Shown one piece after another: positions 21,945 to 30,245 of a stretch of 64,000 bases of DNA (its first letter is position 1; every line of letters starts with the position of its first letter). Made by a program: the position numbers and the translations under genes. Source of the DNA: Bacteroidota bacterium (GTDB lineage Bacteria; Bacteroidota; Ignavibacteria; UBA10030; UBA6906); assembly GCA_030835135.1 (NCBI GenBank), contig JAUQWO010000034.1:62001-126000 (forward strand), written 5' to 3'. The notes beneath the pieces were generated by a model. That model had not been told where the DNA came from, made no database searches, and saw nothing but the letters and a program-made list of their open reading frames with translations.

Positions 21945-21987
21945 AGTTTTCATGGTGCTATGTGGTAGAGAACTTCACTGAACGATA

Positions 21988-22010
21988 GAACCCGGCCTCG
22001 AGCCGGGTTC
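21988..22010 (+). terminator. hairpin after tRNA-His
   Basis: GAACCCGGC and GCCGGGTTC pair perfectly (9 bp) around loop CTCGA, 43 bases after the tRNA. The following bases (AGTCGTTTGT) are only weakly T-rich. Confidence 0.5.
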
Positions 22011-22077
22011 AGTCGTTTGTACACCACGCGTCCGATCGACCCCGACCTGGGGCCAGGGTCAGATCAGGTCTTCGCCC

Positions 22078-22773
22078 TTACAACCACGTGATGGCGATGG
22101 TGGTGTTGGTGTCGTATTTGGTCCTTGCCGTGCCGAACCCCGTTCCTGTCAGCGCCCCCTCGAGCGTCCGCGTGATGCTCAGCGTGCCCGGACCCGGAAC
22201 GAACCCGCTGACGTCGAGTCCGTCGTGCGTGCCGTCGTCAGGCTGCGAGTTGTTCGCGGCGTTCGTCGCGTCGTTGGCCCCACCCCGTACCGATGTCCCG
22301 ATGCCCGCGACATAGTGGATGGTGAAATTGTTCGACCGCGGCAGGAACGCGCCCGCGATCGTCGGGGCCAGGAATACCGGCCGCGGCGGCACCACGACAT
22401 TGGCTGTCGTGGTCACGCCACCGCGCGTGAACGTGCATGCATAGGTCCCCCCGACGGGCTGGATGGGGATGCGCTCGGCATGCCCGAACATCAGGCCATT
22501 CCACGGCAACACGACCCCATTGCACCGGAGCGTGATGTTCGACGCCATCTCTACCGTCGAACTTCCCTGAAAGAACTGCATGACGACGATGACCTTGCCA
22601 TCAGAGGGGACCTCGGCGATATCCAGCACCGAGATCTTCACGTCCAATGCCGACGCCGGTGCATCAACGACGGAGGGCTGCTGACATCCGCTGCATCCCG
22701 CCAGACTCAGCCCCAGTACCACCGCCATCACTGCCATCATGAACGACCGCATCGTGTCTTTTGTCGCTCGCAT
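22078..22773 (-). CDS. putative lipoprotein of unknown function
   Basis: A 231-residue exported protein. The signal peptide ends in LSLAGC, a lipobox, so it should be lipid-anchored at Cys (about residue 26). The remainder is beta-rich with no recognised domain: a segment around KVIVVMQFFQGSS and a Ser/Thr/Gly-rich end. The ATG at 22773 follows AGGAGG with good spacing. It is the last of four leftward genes for exported proteins. No function can be assigned. Confidence 0.7.
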   Translation of the reverse strand: MRATKDTMRSFMMAVMAVVLGLSLAGCSGCQQPSVVDAPASALDVKISVLDIAEVPSDGKVIVVMQFFQGSSTVEMASNITLRCNGVVLPWNGLMFGHAERIPIQPVGGTYACTFTRGGVTTTANVVVPPRPVFLAPTIAGAFLPRSNNFTIHYVAGIGTSVRGGANDATNAANNSQPDDGTHDGLDVSGFVPGPGTLSITRTLEGALTGTGFGTARTKYDTNTTIAITWL

Positions 22774-22817
22774 CGTTGTATCCTCCTGGTGTATGGAACA
22801 TTGACAACCCCCACTCG

Positions 22818-23819
22818 TCAATCCTGAATTCCCACATCTCTTGTCCGATCCTTTCCTGCATTGTCCTGGCTCTTCTTGTCTCTTCCCGTCGCCCCCGACA
22901 GAAAGACCTTACCCAGCAATTCACTCACCGACAGCCCCAGCGACGACGGCACCCGCCCCGGTGTCCCGATCAAAGAGATCGGGATGATGATGAGATGCCC
23001 TCCGGATTGCGGCCAGACATCGCCACCTTTCATGGTGAAATGCCACGCTCCTCCTGGATCACACGCAACGTAGTTGCTGTCTCCCTGATACCACCCGCGG
23101 TCCCCAGGCGACGGCACCGCCCAGAGACGGTTCGGGTCCACGACCCAGATCTTCGAGTGTCCTGACCCATCAGTGGTCACGCCGTACGCAATGAGCGAGT
23201 GTCCGCCACCGCTGACCGGGTTCGTGGTCTTTGTGATCGAGATGATGCACGGCCCTTCTTTCCCGATGGCCTGACGCGCAAGCGTCAGGCCAAAGTTCGC
23301 GTTCTGTGAATGACCGAACTGCGCCTGGTCGAGATACGTCTCGATCGAGGCCAGCGACAACTGACGGCCATGCATGATGTTGATGAGCCGGCGCAAGCCG
23401 GGGTCATCCGGACCCTTCGCCTTCGACGAGGCCGTGTCGCCCCTGTAGCCGATGGTCGGCGCACAATACCCATAATACCCGCCGAACCGGTTGACCATCA
23501 GACTCAGAAGCGAGATGCCGTAACAATTCCCGATCCCGCCATCGTTGTCCGGATCAGGAAGTGTTTTCCGGAACGCCTGTTCATAGAACAGCTTGTCGAA
23601 CGTCGCCGACCACCACGTGCCGTCAGGATCGACGGGGACACCGAAGAACGTATGGGAATAAATGTCCCAGGTGAACAGCGTGTCCGCGAAGTTGCGGAAC
23701 CCCCATCCATACTTCCGCGCCGCGCTGGTGTCGGGATTCTGTGCCTGCGCGATGACCCCGGCCACCATCAGCACGCCCCCGAGCATCAGCAGGCGCCTCA
23801 CTCCCTGCACTGTCTTCAT
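22818..23819 (-). CDS. secreted protein with a papain-like Cys-His-Asp arrangement
   Basis: A 333-residue exported protein; the signal peptide ends near AGVIAQAQ. Three short blocks are spaced as in papain-like or C39-like cysteine peptidases: GIGNCYGISLLSL (Cys about 99), SGGGHSLIAYGV (His about 207) and KIWVVDPNRLW (Asp/Asn about 228-230). This suggests a cysteine protease or transglutaminase-like fold but no family is recognised, so it is inference. The C-terminal 60 residues look like low-complexity polar sequence. ATG 23819 lies 4 bases after AGGAGG; an adjacent GTG at 23822 is the alternative. It has 8 bases to the upstream gene. Confidence 0.65.
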   Translation of the reverse strand: MKTVQGVRRLLMLGGVLMVAGVIAQAQNPDTSAARKYGWGFRNFADTLFTWDIYSHTFFGVPVDPDGTWWSATFDKLFYEQAFRKTLPDPDNDGGIGNCYGISLLSLMVNRFGGYYGYCAPTIGYRGDTASSKAKGPDDPGLRRLINIMHGRQLSLASIETYLDQAQFGHSQNANFGLTLARQAIGKEGPCIISITKTTNPVSGGGHSLIAYGVTTDGSGHSKIWVVDPNRLWAVPSPGDRGWYQGDSNYVACDPGGAWHFTMKGGDVWPQSGGHLIIIPISLIGTPGRVPSSLGLSVSELLGKVFLSGATGRDKKSQDNAGKDRTRDVGIQD

Positions 23820-23827
23820 CACGCCTC

Positions 23828-26320
23828 CTATGGATGATTGCCGGGTTTCGGGTCGGATAGCCCCGTCAACATCCCGTCACGCCGTAGCGCCACGACCCGG
23901 TAGAAATAGCTGGTGTTCCGCGCCACGGACACGTCCGTGAACGTGCTCGCCTGCTGCAGCCCTTCGATCTGATAATAGTGTCCGTTCAGCGCGGTGCTCC
24001 GGAAGATGAAGAAGCCCCGGACCTTCGAGGTGTCGTACCCGGGGCTCCAGACGAGGGTGAGTCCGCACGGATCGTTCACAGGCATCACGCCGAGGATCTG
24101 CGGCGGCGCGTCACGGTTCGATGCGAACGTGAATGTGCCGATGGCCAGCGCACTGTCCGGCGGACTCTGATTCCCGGCCCGGTCGACACCCAGCACCTTG
24201 TACCAGTAGATCCGTTTCCGGTCCGCCGTGCTGTCCGTCCACGAGCCGATGCTCATATACGGATTGCTCACGAGCGGAATGCTGTCACACCCCACCGCGG
24301 GTGGCGCGGCATATGGGGCCTGTAACCTGGTACCGGTGCCCGGAGGCAGCACGACGGTCATGCCGCCCACCCATGCAAACGGACCTGCCTGGGTTTCCGA
24401 CCGGTACACATGATACGCGGCGATATCCTGGACCGGTGGACCGATGTAGTCCACCTGGATCGCGCTGTCACGCGCCATCAGGCCGGCAACGATCGCCGGT
24501 TCCGGCGGCGTCCTATCGCGCAGATGTTCACACACGATGATCTCTGAGGACAACGGAAGGGGGAGCCTGCCGCTGACGTTCTGGGCATGATCCTGCGCTT
24601 TGACGAGGTACGCATAGCAGAGTGGCGATCCCGCAGGGACCGAACGATCGTCGAAGTAGGCGGGATCGCCGAGTGCCTGTGCATCCGATGCGGTGATGGT
24701 GCCGACCAGGGCGAACGGCCCGCCACAATCCCTCTTGCCGTTCGTCGATATGTCGTGGACGATGCCGCCTGCAGAGGTCACAGATCGGCATGGATACCAT
24801 CCGCCCCGGTCGCACAGCGAGCGGAAGATGAGGTAGTTTTCGACCCCGCAATCCTTGTTGAGGTTCCACTTCACCCTGATGAAATCGTCGAACCCCACGG
24901 CCGTGGTGCCGGTCACGATCTCCGGCGCCGTGATGTCCTTGAGCGCTGCGCCGACGGCGATCGATCGGCGCGACACGTTGCCCGCGGCATCGCGTGCTTC
25001 CACACGGAAGAAGAGGGTGCTGTCCAGGCATGCGCTCCGCAGTCCCGCCGTGCTGTCGAACGCGGTGAAGATGAGTGAGTCGTTCGGCAGGGGAGCGGTG
25101 ACGGCCGGCGCCACGAACACCGCCCCGCCATCGGGCTGGTGACCCTGCGTGTACCGGTAGACCCTGTACGCGGTGACGGTTTCGCGATGGCCGTCGACGT
25201 CGAGACGCACCTTCGACCAGCGGATCCTGAACGCGTTGTTGGCTTCGATCGCATCCACCATGATGTCCCCCGGCACGGCGGGTGGCGTCCTGTCCACCGG
25301 CATTCCCGCGACCGCGTTCGAAGGCGGACCGGTGTTACCGAGCATATCCCTGAGCTGCACACGGTACCAGTATTTCGTGCCGTTCGCCGGACCGGTGAAC
25401 GGCAGCGGGTTCCCCGGAACGGTGCGCGGTTCCGGGTCGCCAAGGGGACTCCAGTGCTCATAGTCGGTGAACCCGTGCGCGACCGGCGCAACCGCCGTGC
25501 TGTCGAGGTCCAGCGTGATCTCGGCACTGACGTCGGCGTCATTGACCTTCCGGTACGGGCCGAAGAGACTTGTTGCCCGAACCACGACGAACGAGGAGAA
25601 TGGTGCCGGTGGCTTGTTCCACAGGATCTGGACCTTCGCATCCCCGATGACGAGCCGGACGTTCGCGGGCACGGGGATCGGGGGCGGGAGACCCGCGGTG
25701 ATCACGGCCTCGTTCGCACCGGAGGGCGGAAGTTCCGTGCCTCCGGCGCCCACGCGGACGATCCGGTAGGCGTACGGGGTGCCGTTCACAACAGTACCGT
25801 CGTTGAACGACTGCCCCAGCACCTGTGCGATCGCGGGGCGTGCGGACGCGAGGATCTGCACCCGGCGCCACTGCGGCGAACCGGGAGGGAAGTGCACGAT
25901 CGAAAATACGTTCGCCAGCGGTTCGATCGCCCCACCCGGGCCGGTGCTGTCCGCAAGCGCGAAGGCGATCGTGTTCCAGTCGTCGGAATCGCGCGGGATG
26001 ATGGCCTTGAACGCGGTCGTGTCGATGACCGGTGCCAACACGGACGCATTCAGCGGCGCGGGCGGGTACGACGCTGCGCCACCCAGCTTGCGGTACAGGT
26101 TGTAGCCCCGGATGGGAATGCCGGATGTATCAGCGCTCCAGATGAGCAGTACCCGCTTCCCCGGCGCGGGCTGTGTGGCTGCGCTCAGGTCCTGCGTACG
26201 GGCGCCGGACGGCATGGCAACGGACAGGAGGGCAACAGCCAGGAGTGTTCTGGCGCAGACCATCGTGTTCCAGCAGTTGGCCGGAGCATCGTGACCCATG
26301 TGCAATGATCGAGTGTTCAT
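23828..26320 (-). CDS. large secreted fibronectin type III-repeat protein
   Basis: An 830-residue exported protein made of about seven to eight fibronectin-III-like repeats. Each repeat carries a Y/F-x-V/I-Y/F-R core: GYNLYRKLGG, FVVVRATSLFGPY, YRVYRYTQGH, YLIFRSLCDRGG, YHVYRSETQAGPF and FFIFRSTALNGHYY, usually followed by a YxYRV strand such as SYFYRVVALRRDG. The signal peptide ends near PSGARTQ. No T9SS sorting domain is seen at the end. It is probably an adhesive or matrix protein. The ATG at 26320 has GGAGA upstream; the next gene upstream ends 10 bases away. Confidence 0.75.
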   Translation of the reverse strand: MNTRSLHMGHDAPANCWNTMVCARTLLAVALLSVAMPSGARTQDLSAATQPAPGKRVLLIWSADTSGIPIRGYNLYRKLGGAASYPPAPLNASVLAPVIDTTAFKAIIPRDSDDWNTIAFALADSTGPGGAIEPLANVFSIVHFPPGSPQWRRVQILASARPAIAQVLGQSFNDGTVVNGTPYAYRIVRVGAGGTELPPSGANEAVITAGLPPPIPVPANVRLVIGDAKVQILWNKPPAPFSSFVVVRATSLFGPYRKVNDADVSAEITLDLDSTAVAPVAHGFTDYEHWSPLGDPEPRTVPGNPLPFTGPANGTKYWYRVQLRDMLGNTGPPSNAVAGMPVDRTPPAVPGDIMVDAIEANNAFRIRWSKVRLDVDGHRETVTAYRVYRYTQGHQPDGGAVFVAPAVTAPLPNDSLIFTAFDSTAGLRSACLDSTLFFRVEARDAAGNVSRRSIAVGAALKDITAPEIVTGTTAVGFDDFIRVKWNLNKDCGVENYLIFRSLCDRGGWYPCRSVTSAGGIVHDISTNGKRDCGGPFALVGTITASDAQALGDPAYFDDRSVPAGSPLCYAYLVKAQDHAQNVSGRLPLPLSSEIIVCEHLRDRTPPEPAIVAGLMARDSAIQVDYIGPPVQDIAAYHVYRSETQAGPFAWVGGMTVVLPPGTGTRLQAPYAAPPAVGCDSIPLVSNPYMSIGSWTDSTADRKRIYWYKVLGVDRAGNQSPPDSALAIGTFTFASNRDAPPQILGVMPVNDPCGLTLVWSPGYDTSKVRGFFIFRSTALNGHYYQIEGLQQASTFTDVSVARNTSYFYRVVALRRDGMLTGLSDPKPGNHP

Positions 26321-26330
26321 GATGTCTCCG

Positions 26331-29300
26331 TCAGTAGATGTAGAATCCCTGGCTGGCGTTGAAGCCGCAATGCAGCGTCGTCCCCCCGCAGAAGACAAGG
26401 AAGACGCAGGCATCCATGCCGACCTCCCCGGCGAATGCGGACGGATACCCGGCGATGAGCTGCAGGTTCCCCCATGCGTCAGCGCTCACGATCCCGCCCA
26501 GGATCTTTCCCCACAGATAGAGCCCGACATTCCCGATGACGCCGAATCCGCCGCCGATGTCGCCGCCAAAACCAACGAAGGCCCCGAGCGCGGCGAATGC
26601 CTGATACCCGCCGGAGAACACATAACCGAAGTTCTTCGAGTCACCCCAGCTCACGTACGCGTACACGCCGGTGAGCCGTTGAGGCAGGGCGGCCTTGTTG
26701 AGCCCGAACCGCCCGCTGATACCGTCCATCACCCAGACATTGTCCTTGTTCGAGTTGATCCCGAACCAGAGTCCGGCCTCCTTACCGCTGGCGGACGATC
26801 CCGATGCCCCTCCGCCCATGGAGTACATCGAGACCGCCACGCGTCCCTGGATCGTCTCGTGATCCGACCCGATGTGCCACTGCAATTCCCCTGCACCGGA
26901 TGTGCCCGCAAGAAGACTGTTCATGTCGACGATACCCTTCAGGTACCCCTCGGCATAGTCGGCGTCGCGGTCGATCGACAGGGTGATATACCCGATCACT
27001 TCGATGTTGCGCGTCAGGAGCACGGCATACGCATCCCCCGCAAAGAGCATGTCCGTCCGCGATGGCGAGTACCCGATCGCAACACTCACCGCCCCGGCGG
27101 TCCGGCCCACGATGCTGAACCCGGCACCGGCATTTGCGGAGAGTTCGCCACCCACGGCCACCCGCTCCAGCTTGTCGCCAACGATGCACCCGCAGCCCCA
27201 GATGTTCTTCATCGCGCTCATCGTGAGCAGCGGTCCGAGATTCACGCCGCCTTCGTTCTCCCGGCTCAGGGAGAAGCACGACCGCTCCGCCTTCACATCG
27301 ATGCGGCCGGGGAGCGGACTGTCGAACAGCACGTAACGGTTGACCGTTGCGTTCCCCGGTCCGGTGAAGCCGTCTTGCTGGAGACTGTCATAGTCGACCT
27401 GGAAGTCCAGATCGGCGACGCCATCCCCCCAATCCCGTGTCAGATGGAGGTCCGAGGTTCCGACGCCATACGGCGAACTCAACGGCGTGCGCACCGTGCG
27501 TCCTCCGTACACCCCGCCCTGACGCTTCGGCGACCGCCAGTCGTATACCCAGAGCGTTTTCGCGCCGAAGAAGCTGAACGCGAGATCGCCATACGTGACG
27601 AGATAGCCGGAATCACCCGGTGCCGCGGGGTTGTAATCAGAGAGCCGGACGAAGGAAGGTGCATACGGGATCCTGTCGAAGCACTGGCTCCGTCCGTTGT
27701 AGTCGAAGGAGAGACGGCCCAGGTTGCCCGAGGCAAGGATCTCACCCCACGTCAGCCAGAACGGGCGTGCGAAATGGCGCGGCTCGGCGATCCCCGCAGC
27801 CGTGGTATAGATCACGCCGAGTTTGACGCAGACCACCCCCGCGGGTTGGGTGGAGTCCGCCGGCACGAGCGATACCCCCCAGTAGTTCATGCTCAACGTG
27901 TGCGTGAGGTCGAGCTGCGCGCCTCCCGCCTCGGCGGTGGAAGTGAAAACGAGATTCGAGAAGCGCGTGGTATCGTTCACCGGGGTGTTGAGGAAGATCC
28001 TGCCGTCGAAGTTGCTGTCCCATGTTGCGCTTTCCACGAAACGCATGCGCATCAGCCGCTGTTTGGACCGCGGTTCGGACTTGAACGAGACCCGCAGTGG
28101 CGTGCCGCCGAGATAGCGCGGGTTGGTGGACCAGGTCGGTCCGAGGTTCACGACGTCCTTCTGCGCGATGAACTTGGCGATGATCACCTCCGTGTGGATG
28201 CCCGTCCCGATCACGTTCATCCAGTCCACGATCACGCTGGAGTCCGCGAATTCGAGTTTGCGCGGCTGGAGGATGGTGCCGTTGGGCACATCCTGCGTCC
28301 AGATGGTGAACTTTCTGCCCCGGAGGTTCGTGAGCGTCACACCCTGCAGCCCCTGCGCTTCGAGCGCGATGTCGGCGCTGTCGGTGAGTGGACGCTGGAA
28401 AGTTCCGCCTGCCGTCGGGTAATAGGGCGCACGTTGCCGTGCCGCGAGGTAGAAAAATCCCCGCGCCATCTGTCCGGTGATGAGGTCCTGGCCGAGCTGA
28501 TAGTAGCGTGGCGCGCCGGAGGTCTTGAAGAACTCTCCCCACGTGAATCCGCCCTTCACCGCAACCGCGCCGAAGAGGTCCATGTCGCTCTGGACGCGCA
28601 ATGTATCGTACCCGGCGGTCACGCGTTGACCTGTCTCATCACGGATCGCGGCCGGCGGCAGCAGTATCTCACCGGCGAAGAATTCGCCGCTCTGAATACC
28701 GCACGAGCCGAGCCGGATCGAGCCGTTGGGCGGTTGGATGGACACCCGGTAGCCGAGCGGCTCGATCGTATCGAACGTGAACGGCGCGGCAAGGTTGAGT
28801 CGCGCCGAGAGGCCGGCACCCGTGATCAATCCGTGATCGAAGGTGTAGCGCGCTTTCACATAGCCGCGGTTGGAGATGACAGGAGCAGATGGTGGTGCGG
28901 GCGTTTCGCCTTCATGCAGGACAACGCCTTTCCACCCGGCCGCGAGCGGTGGCGTGACCGATGCATCGGAGCGCGTCGCCGAAAGGTCAATGGTGTAGCC
29001 GCGCCCCTGGATCTGGATCCCCGTTTCCCCGACGAAGAGGGGGCCGAAGGAGGAATCGGGGACCTCACGATACAGATCGCACATCACGGTGACCGGCGTC
29101 CACGGCAGTGGCAACTCCGAACGCGTGCAGCGCGATGCGCTCACCAGACAGACCGGAAGCCGGATGCTTCCCTTCACGCTTGCGCGGGCCGGGGTGATGA
29201 TCAACGAATCGATGGCGAGACCGAACCCGGGTGCGGCCAATACGTGGGCTGGTGGCGGGGGGATCGCGGGTGATGTCGGGTAGACCGCCTCACCGGCGGT

Positions 29301-29813
29301 GAGGACCACCGTTGCTGATGCGGGTCCGGACCATTGGGCGCCGGTGAACCGGACGCGGATCCCCTGCGGTCCATTCAGGTCATGCAGGATGTCGAGGAGA
29401 TGGTTTTTGTCCTTGAGGAGTTGTGCCTTCGAAGGACGTTGTGGGAGATCCAGTTGGATCTTCTCGCCGACGCGGGCATCCGGTGAGATGAGGAGCGCAT
29501 CGTCGAGGTGGATCTGAACGGTGGAATCCTCGATGGACTCGACGACGCTGAAGGTCCGTGGAGAGCGGGGGAGATCTCCCCAGGGGAACGGCGGGAAGAT
29601 CGGGAGACAGTTGAACCGAACGCGTCCGATCCCGCTCCGGGGTCCGGCGATGACGTTGATGTCGTACCGTTCGACCTCGATCCGGAATGTCCCTGCGATC
29701 AGTGTCCGGGGGAACGGCTTCTCAGGTGCCGGCAGGTGGGCAACGGGTTGCGCGTGCGTGATGAAGGGGATAAGCAGGGCGAACAGGATGGCTGCGGCCG
29801 GGAGATACATCAT
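26331..29813 (-). CDS. giant secreted beta-rich protein of unknown function
   Basis: An 1160-residue exported protein, first gene of the leftward four-gene operon. The signal peptide (MMYLPAAAILFALLIPFITH) ends near AQPVAH. The sequence is mostly short beta-strands, with no domain recognised. The last 300 residues are glycine-rich with repeated patterns such as GFGGDIGGGFGVIG and AGLWFGINSN, which may fold as a barrel or beta-helix. Cys pairs (GCGC, FCGG) occur near the end. GGAGGA precedes ATG 29813/29810. A surface or extracellular structural protein is the most that can be said. Confidence 0.65.
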   Translation of the reverse strand: MMYLPAAAILFALLIPFITHAQPVAHLPAPEKPFPRTLIAGTFRIEVERYDINVIAGPRSGIGRVRFNCLPIFPPFPWGDLPRSPRTFSVVESIEDSTVQIHLDDALLISPDARVGEKIQLDLPQRPSKAQLLKDKNHLLDILHDLNGPQGIRVRFTGAQWSGPASATVVLTAGEAVYPTSPAIPPPPAHVLAAPGFGLAIDSLIITPARASVKGSIRLPVCLVSASRCTRSELPLPWTPVTVMCDLYREVPDSSFGPLFVGETGIQIQGRGYTIDLSATRSDASVTPPLAAGWKGVVLHEGETPAPPSAPVISNRGYVKARYTFDHGLITGAGLSARLNLAAPFTFDTIEPLGYRVSIQPPNGSIRLGSCGIQSGEFFAGEILLPPAAIRDETGQRVTAGYDTLRVQSDMDLFGAVAVKGGFTWGEFFKTSGAPRYYQLGQDLITGQMARGFFYLAARQRAPYYPTAGGTFQRPLTDSADIALEAQGLQGVTLTNLRGRKFTIWTQDVPNGTILQPRKLEFADSSVIVDWMNVIGTGIHTEVIIAKFIAQKDVVNLGPTWSTNPRYLGGTPLRVSFKSEPRSKQRLMRMRFVESATWDSNFDGRIFLNTPVNDTTRFSNLVFTSTAEAGGAQLDLTHTLSMNYWGVSLVPADSTQPAGVVCVKLGVIYTTAAGIAEPRHFARPFWLTWGEILASGNLGRLSFDYNGRSQCFDRIPYAPSFVRLSDYNPAAPGDSGYLVTYGDLAFSFFGAKTLWVYDWRSPKRQGGVYGGRTVRTPLSSPYGVGTSDLHLTRDWGDGVADLDFQVDYDSLQQDGFTGPGNATVNRYVLFDSPLPGRIDVKAERSCFSLSRENEGGVNLGPLLTMSAMKNIWGCGCIVGDKLERVAVGGELSANAGAGFSIVGRTAGAVSVAIGYSPSRTDMLFAGDAYAVLLTRNIEVIGYITLSIDRDADYAEGYLKGIVDMNSLLAGTSGAGELQWHIGSDHETIQGRVAVSMYSMGGGASGSSASGKEAGLWFGINSNKDNVWVMDGISGRFGLNKAALPQRLTGVYAYVSWGDSKNFGYVFSGGYQAFAALGAFVGFGGDIGGGFGVIGNVGLYLWGKILGGIVSADAWGNLQLIAGYPSAFAGEVGMDACVFLVFCGGTTLHCGFNASQGFYIY

Positions 29814-30058
29814 GGCTCCTCCGTTGCGGTGAACGGTAGTGCCGGATCAGGAGGGAGGGGGATTCCGGAGTGACAGGGTGTGTTGAGATCGAAGGGAACG
29901 GCGCACGTATGCGCGGGCCCGGGGGAAATGCCGTGGCAGGGAGTTGCATGTGCAGCATGAGTCGTGCGGCCAAGGGACACTCGTGGAGAGAGTGGATGAC
30001 GGTGCCGGTAGTGCGACCCACATCAAAGAACGGGACAACGAGAGCAAACGACTGCGAG

Positions 30059-30087
30059 AATATGAGAAAATCGGCGGTCCATGTCAA
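30059..30087 (-). promoter_or_regulatory. sigma-70-like promoter for the secreted-protein operon
   Basis: On the minus strand a perfect TTGACA is followed after exactly 17 bases by CATATT. It points toward the 1160-residue gene but leaves a leader of about 240 bases. Confidence 0.55.
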
Positions 30088-30107
30088 GCGTGCGCTCCCT
30101 GCCCCGC

Positions 30108-30136
30108 TTGTTTGCCACATGCGTTTCCGCTATATT
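30108..30136 (+). promoter_or_regulatory. sigma-70-like promoter for hisS
   Basis: TTGTTT and TATATT are 17 bases apart. Transcription from here would give a leader of about 100 bases before the hisS ATG. Confidence 0.55.
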
Positions 30137-30157
30137 ACAAAAATTCGTGTATTTTCG

Positions 30158-30213
30158 CCCCTCCATGGACGCTGCACATCCAGTCGCCACTGTCCGATGT
30201 CCATGGACCGGGG
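30158..30213 (+). promoter_or_regulatory. hisS leader stem-loop with a tRNA-His-like loop
   Basis: TCCATGGAC (30162-30170) pairs exactly with GTCCATGGA (30199-30207), extended by CCCC (30158-30161) with GGGG (30210-30213) across a CC bulge. The 28-base loop contains ATCCAGTCGCCA (30178-30189), identical to the T-stem/acceptor 3' strand of the tRNA-His at 21927-21938. There is no T-run, so it is not a terminator, and no T-box motif. It could regulate hisS or mark an integration end. Confidence 0.5.
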
Positions 30214-30245
30214 ATCAATGAAGCACCACTGAGCACCTCTTCTTT

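Larger units (their letters stand above)
29814..30245. other. divergent regulatory region between the secreted-protein operon and hisS
   Basis: This 432-base gap holds no convincing gene. It contains a leftward promoter (30059-30087), a rightward promoter (30108-30136) and the hisS leader with a long stem-loop (30158-30213). Bases 29814-30058 would be the untranslated leader of the leftward operon, about 240 bases, in which no clear structure was found. Confidence 0.6.

Noticed and set aside
26298-29273. 991-codon open frame on the plus strand across the large secreted-protein gene
   Set aside because: The translation has shadow-type composition, no signal peptide and no domain, while the minus-strand frame has a signal peptide and Shine-Dalgarno site.
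30137-30245. T-box riboswitch controlling hisS
   Set aside because: No GGGTGGNACCGCG-type T-box sequence, no specifier loop and no terminator; only the stem-loop with the tRNA-like 12-mer is present.
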